A DNA stretch of 7,811 nt from Bacteroidota bacterium (GTDB lineage: Bacteria; Bacteroidota; Bacteroidia; Bacteroidales; UBA1402): assembly GCA_030706285.1 (NCBI GenBank), contig JAUZOU010000133.1:1-7811 (forward strand), written 5' to 3'. Made by a program: the position numbers and the translations under genes. Positions 7,069 to 7,811 of this stretch are shown one piece after another; the first letter of the stretch is position 1; every line of letters starts with the position of its first letter. The notes beneath the pieces are model-generated. The model worked only from the letters and a program-made list of their open reading frames with translations. It was not told the origin of the DNA and ran no database searches.

Positions 7069-7674
7069 TTATTTTGACTGGTACAGAGCAGGATTCAACG
7101 ATGGATCGTTGTACATCTTCATCTGCTTGTAGACTTTCATAATCCGGCGGCCAGCTTCTATGTCTGCCAGTAGCTGGTCTATGGCTGAAGAAAGATCTTT
7201 TTGCTGTTCCAATAGAATCATCAATTTTTGTTTACAGGCTGACACGTGCTCAGGGGTTGCATCCATCCGTTCTGTTTCAACCCGCATGTGCCAGATTTTT
7301 TCAATCAGGATGGATAAACGATCGACGGCCCATGCTGGCGTTTCTGTATTGATGACGGCACCGGGTAGCGCTTTGACCCCATGAAATTTCTCATAAAAAT
7401 AAGTATCAATGCGTTCGACCAAATCCGTCCGGTCCTGATTGGAGGCATCGATACGCCGCTTGATTGCCAGCGCCTCAGACAGGTCAATATCCGGTCGACG
7501 TATGATATCTTCGAGATGCCATTGTACGGTATCAATCCAGTTTTTCCTGAACAGATCATATTCAATCGTTCCAGACGTATAGGCTGTCGGCATGGAGGCG
7601 TCCACATTGTCAGCTACATGGTAAGCTTTCGTTGATTCAAGGAATAACTTGTTTGCTAGCTCGCTAAAAGTCAT
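7069..7674 (-). CDS. DUF4254 domain-containing protein
   Basis: A 201-residue, largely helical, soluble-looking protein matching DUF4254, a family known mainly from Bacteroidota and without assigned function. Recognised from KNWIDTVQWHLEDIIR (44-59), NQDRTDLVERID (79-90), ETPAWAVDRLSIL (111-123), KIWHM (126-130) and the tail NDPSLNP (189-195). The helical stretch from about 136 to 185 has heptad-like character. The polar residues in these motifs (H19, D22, N23, H53, D56, N79, R82, D84, E87, E111, D118, R119) look more like an active or binding site than a scaffold; that is my inference. I chose ATG 7674 (MTFSELANKL) because it matches the usual start as I recall it. A TTG at 7683 would add three residues but leaves almost no leader after the predicted promoter. 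It is the first gene of the operon with GT9 and LPS kinase, which points to LPS assembly. Confidence 0.87.
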   Translation of the reverse strand: MTFSELANKLFLESTKAYHVADNVDASMPTAYTSGTIEYDLFRKNWIDTVQWHLEDIIRRPDIDLSEALAIKRRIDASNQDRTDLVERIDTYFYEKFHGVKALPGAVINTETPAWAVDRLSILIEKIWHMRVETERMDATPEHVSACKQKLMILLEQQKDLSSAIDQLLADIEAGRRIMKVYKQMKMYNDPSLNPALYQSK

Positions 7675-7698
7675 GAGGTTCAATTTTTAGTTGTCCTG

Positions 7699-7731
7699 CA
7701 AAGATACACTCTTTTTTAATAGAATTAAAAA
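7699..7731 (-). promoter_or_regulatory. Predicted Bacteroidota-type promoter of the DUF4254-GT9-kinase operon
   Basis: On the minus strand TATCTTTG (7706 to 7699) matches the Bacteroidota -7 element TAnnTTTG exactly and is followed by CA. About 20 bases upstream lies GTTTTTAA (around 7732-7725), a weak but AT-rich stand-in for the TTTG -33 element. A start site near 7692-7695 would leave a leader of roughly 20 bases before ATG 7674, and no Shine-Dalgarno site is visible in it. The rest of 7675-7811 holds no gene that I can support; it is AT-rich and carries this promoter and a possible rightward one. Confidence 0.65.
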
Positions 7732-7786
7732 CGTTGCATTTTTCAAATTCAAATCGATTCTATGCGTTTGTGATGGTAAAATTCAC

Positions 7787-7794
7787 TACTTTTG
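7787..7794 (+). promoter_or_regulatory. Possible rightward promoter -7 element for a gene beyond the window
   Basis: TACTTTTG on the plus strand fits TAnnTTTG. The nearest TTTG upstream (7767-7770) is only 16 bases away, shorter than the usual 19 or so, so the -33 element is doubtful. If real, it drives a divergent gene starting to the right of 7811. No start codon with a convincing frame is visible in the last 17 bases. Confidence 0.4.
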
Positions 7795-7811
7795 GGCGTT
7801 GATTCACCCTC

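Noticed and set aside
7675..7683. TTG start at 7683 for the DUF4254 gene
   Set aside because: ATG 7674 gives the family-like start MTFSELANK. The TTG would sit almost against the predicted transcription start.
1..7811. Defence system, prophage, insertion sequence or CRISPR array
   Set aside because: No transposase, integrase, nuclease-effector or repeat array was found on either strand. All long frames are explained by RNA-metabolism or LPS-assembly families.

Overview
The window looks like a piece of a Bacteroidota chromosome, probably order Bacteroidales. This rests on three things: protein families common in that phylum (a DUF4254 protein beside a family 9 glycosyltransferase, a viroplasmin-type RNase H, a PF13712-like glycosyltransferase), a near absence of strong Shine-Dalgarno sites, and a TAnnTTTG-type promoter upstream of the minus-strand genes. 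No mobile element, tRNA, rRNA or CRISPR array was seen.

Left part (1-1134, plus strand): the 3' end of a THUMP-type rRNA methyltransferase gene, then a complete RNase H gene with an N-terminal hybrid-binding (viroplasmin) domain. These are housekeeping RNA-metabolism genes and do not obviously belong with what follows.

Middle (1195-5294, plus strand): four tightly packed glycosyltransferase genes, two GT4-type (GT-B fold) and then two GT2-type (GT-A fold). Two of the junctions are nearly seamless. A 27-codon mini-ORF bridges the last two genes, overlapping the stop of one and the start of the other.

Right part (7674 down to 5263, minus strand): an operon read DUF4254 protein, then a GT9 heptosyltransferase-like enzyme, then a Kdo/WaaP-type lipopolysaccharide kinase. 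The genes are separated by 1 base and by a 4-base overlap. A good Bacteroidota-type promoter lies just upstream. The kinase gene and the last plus-strand glycosyltransferase gene converge, and their coding ends overlap by 32 bp.

Together the seven genes from 1195 to 7674 are best read as a lipopolysaccharide/lipooligosaccharide core assembly locus. Cytoplasmic enzymes would add several sugars, one of them plausibly a heptose or related sugar, and a kinase would phosphorylate the inner core. No polymerase, flippase or nucleotide-sugar synthesis gene is present, which fits core assembly better than a capsule or O-antigen block. I found no clear undescribed defence or mobile system. The least understood component is the DUF4254 protein, whose conserved-looking polar motifs and operon position make it the best candidate for new biology here.
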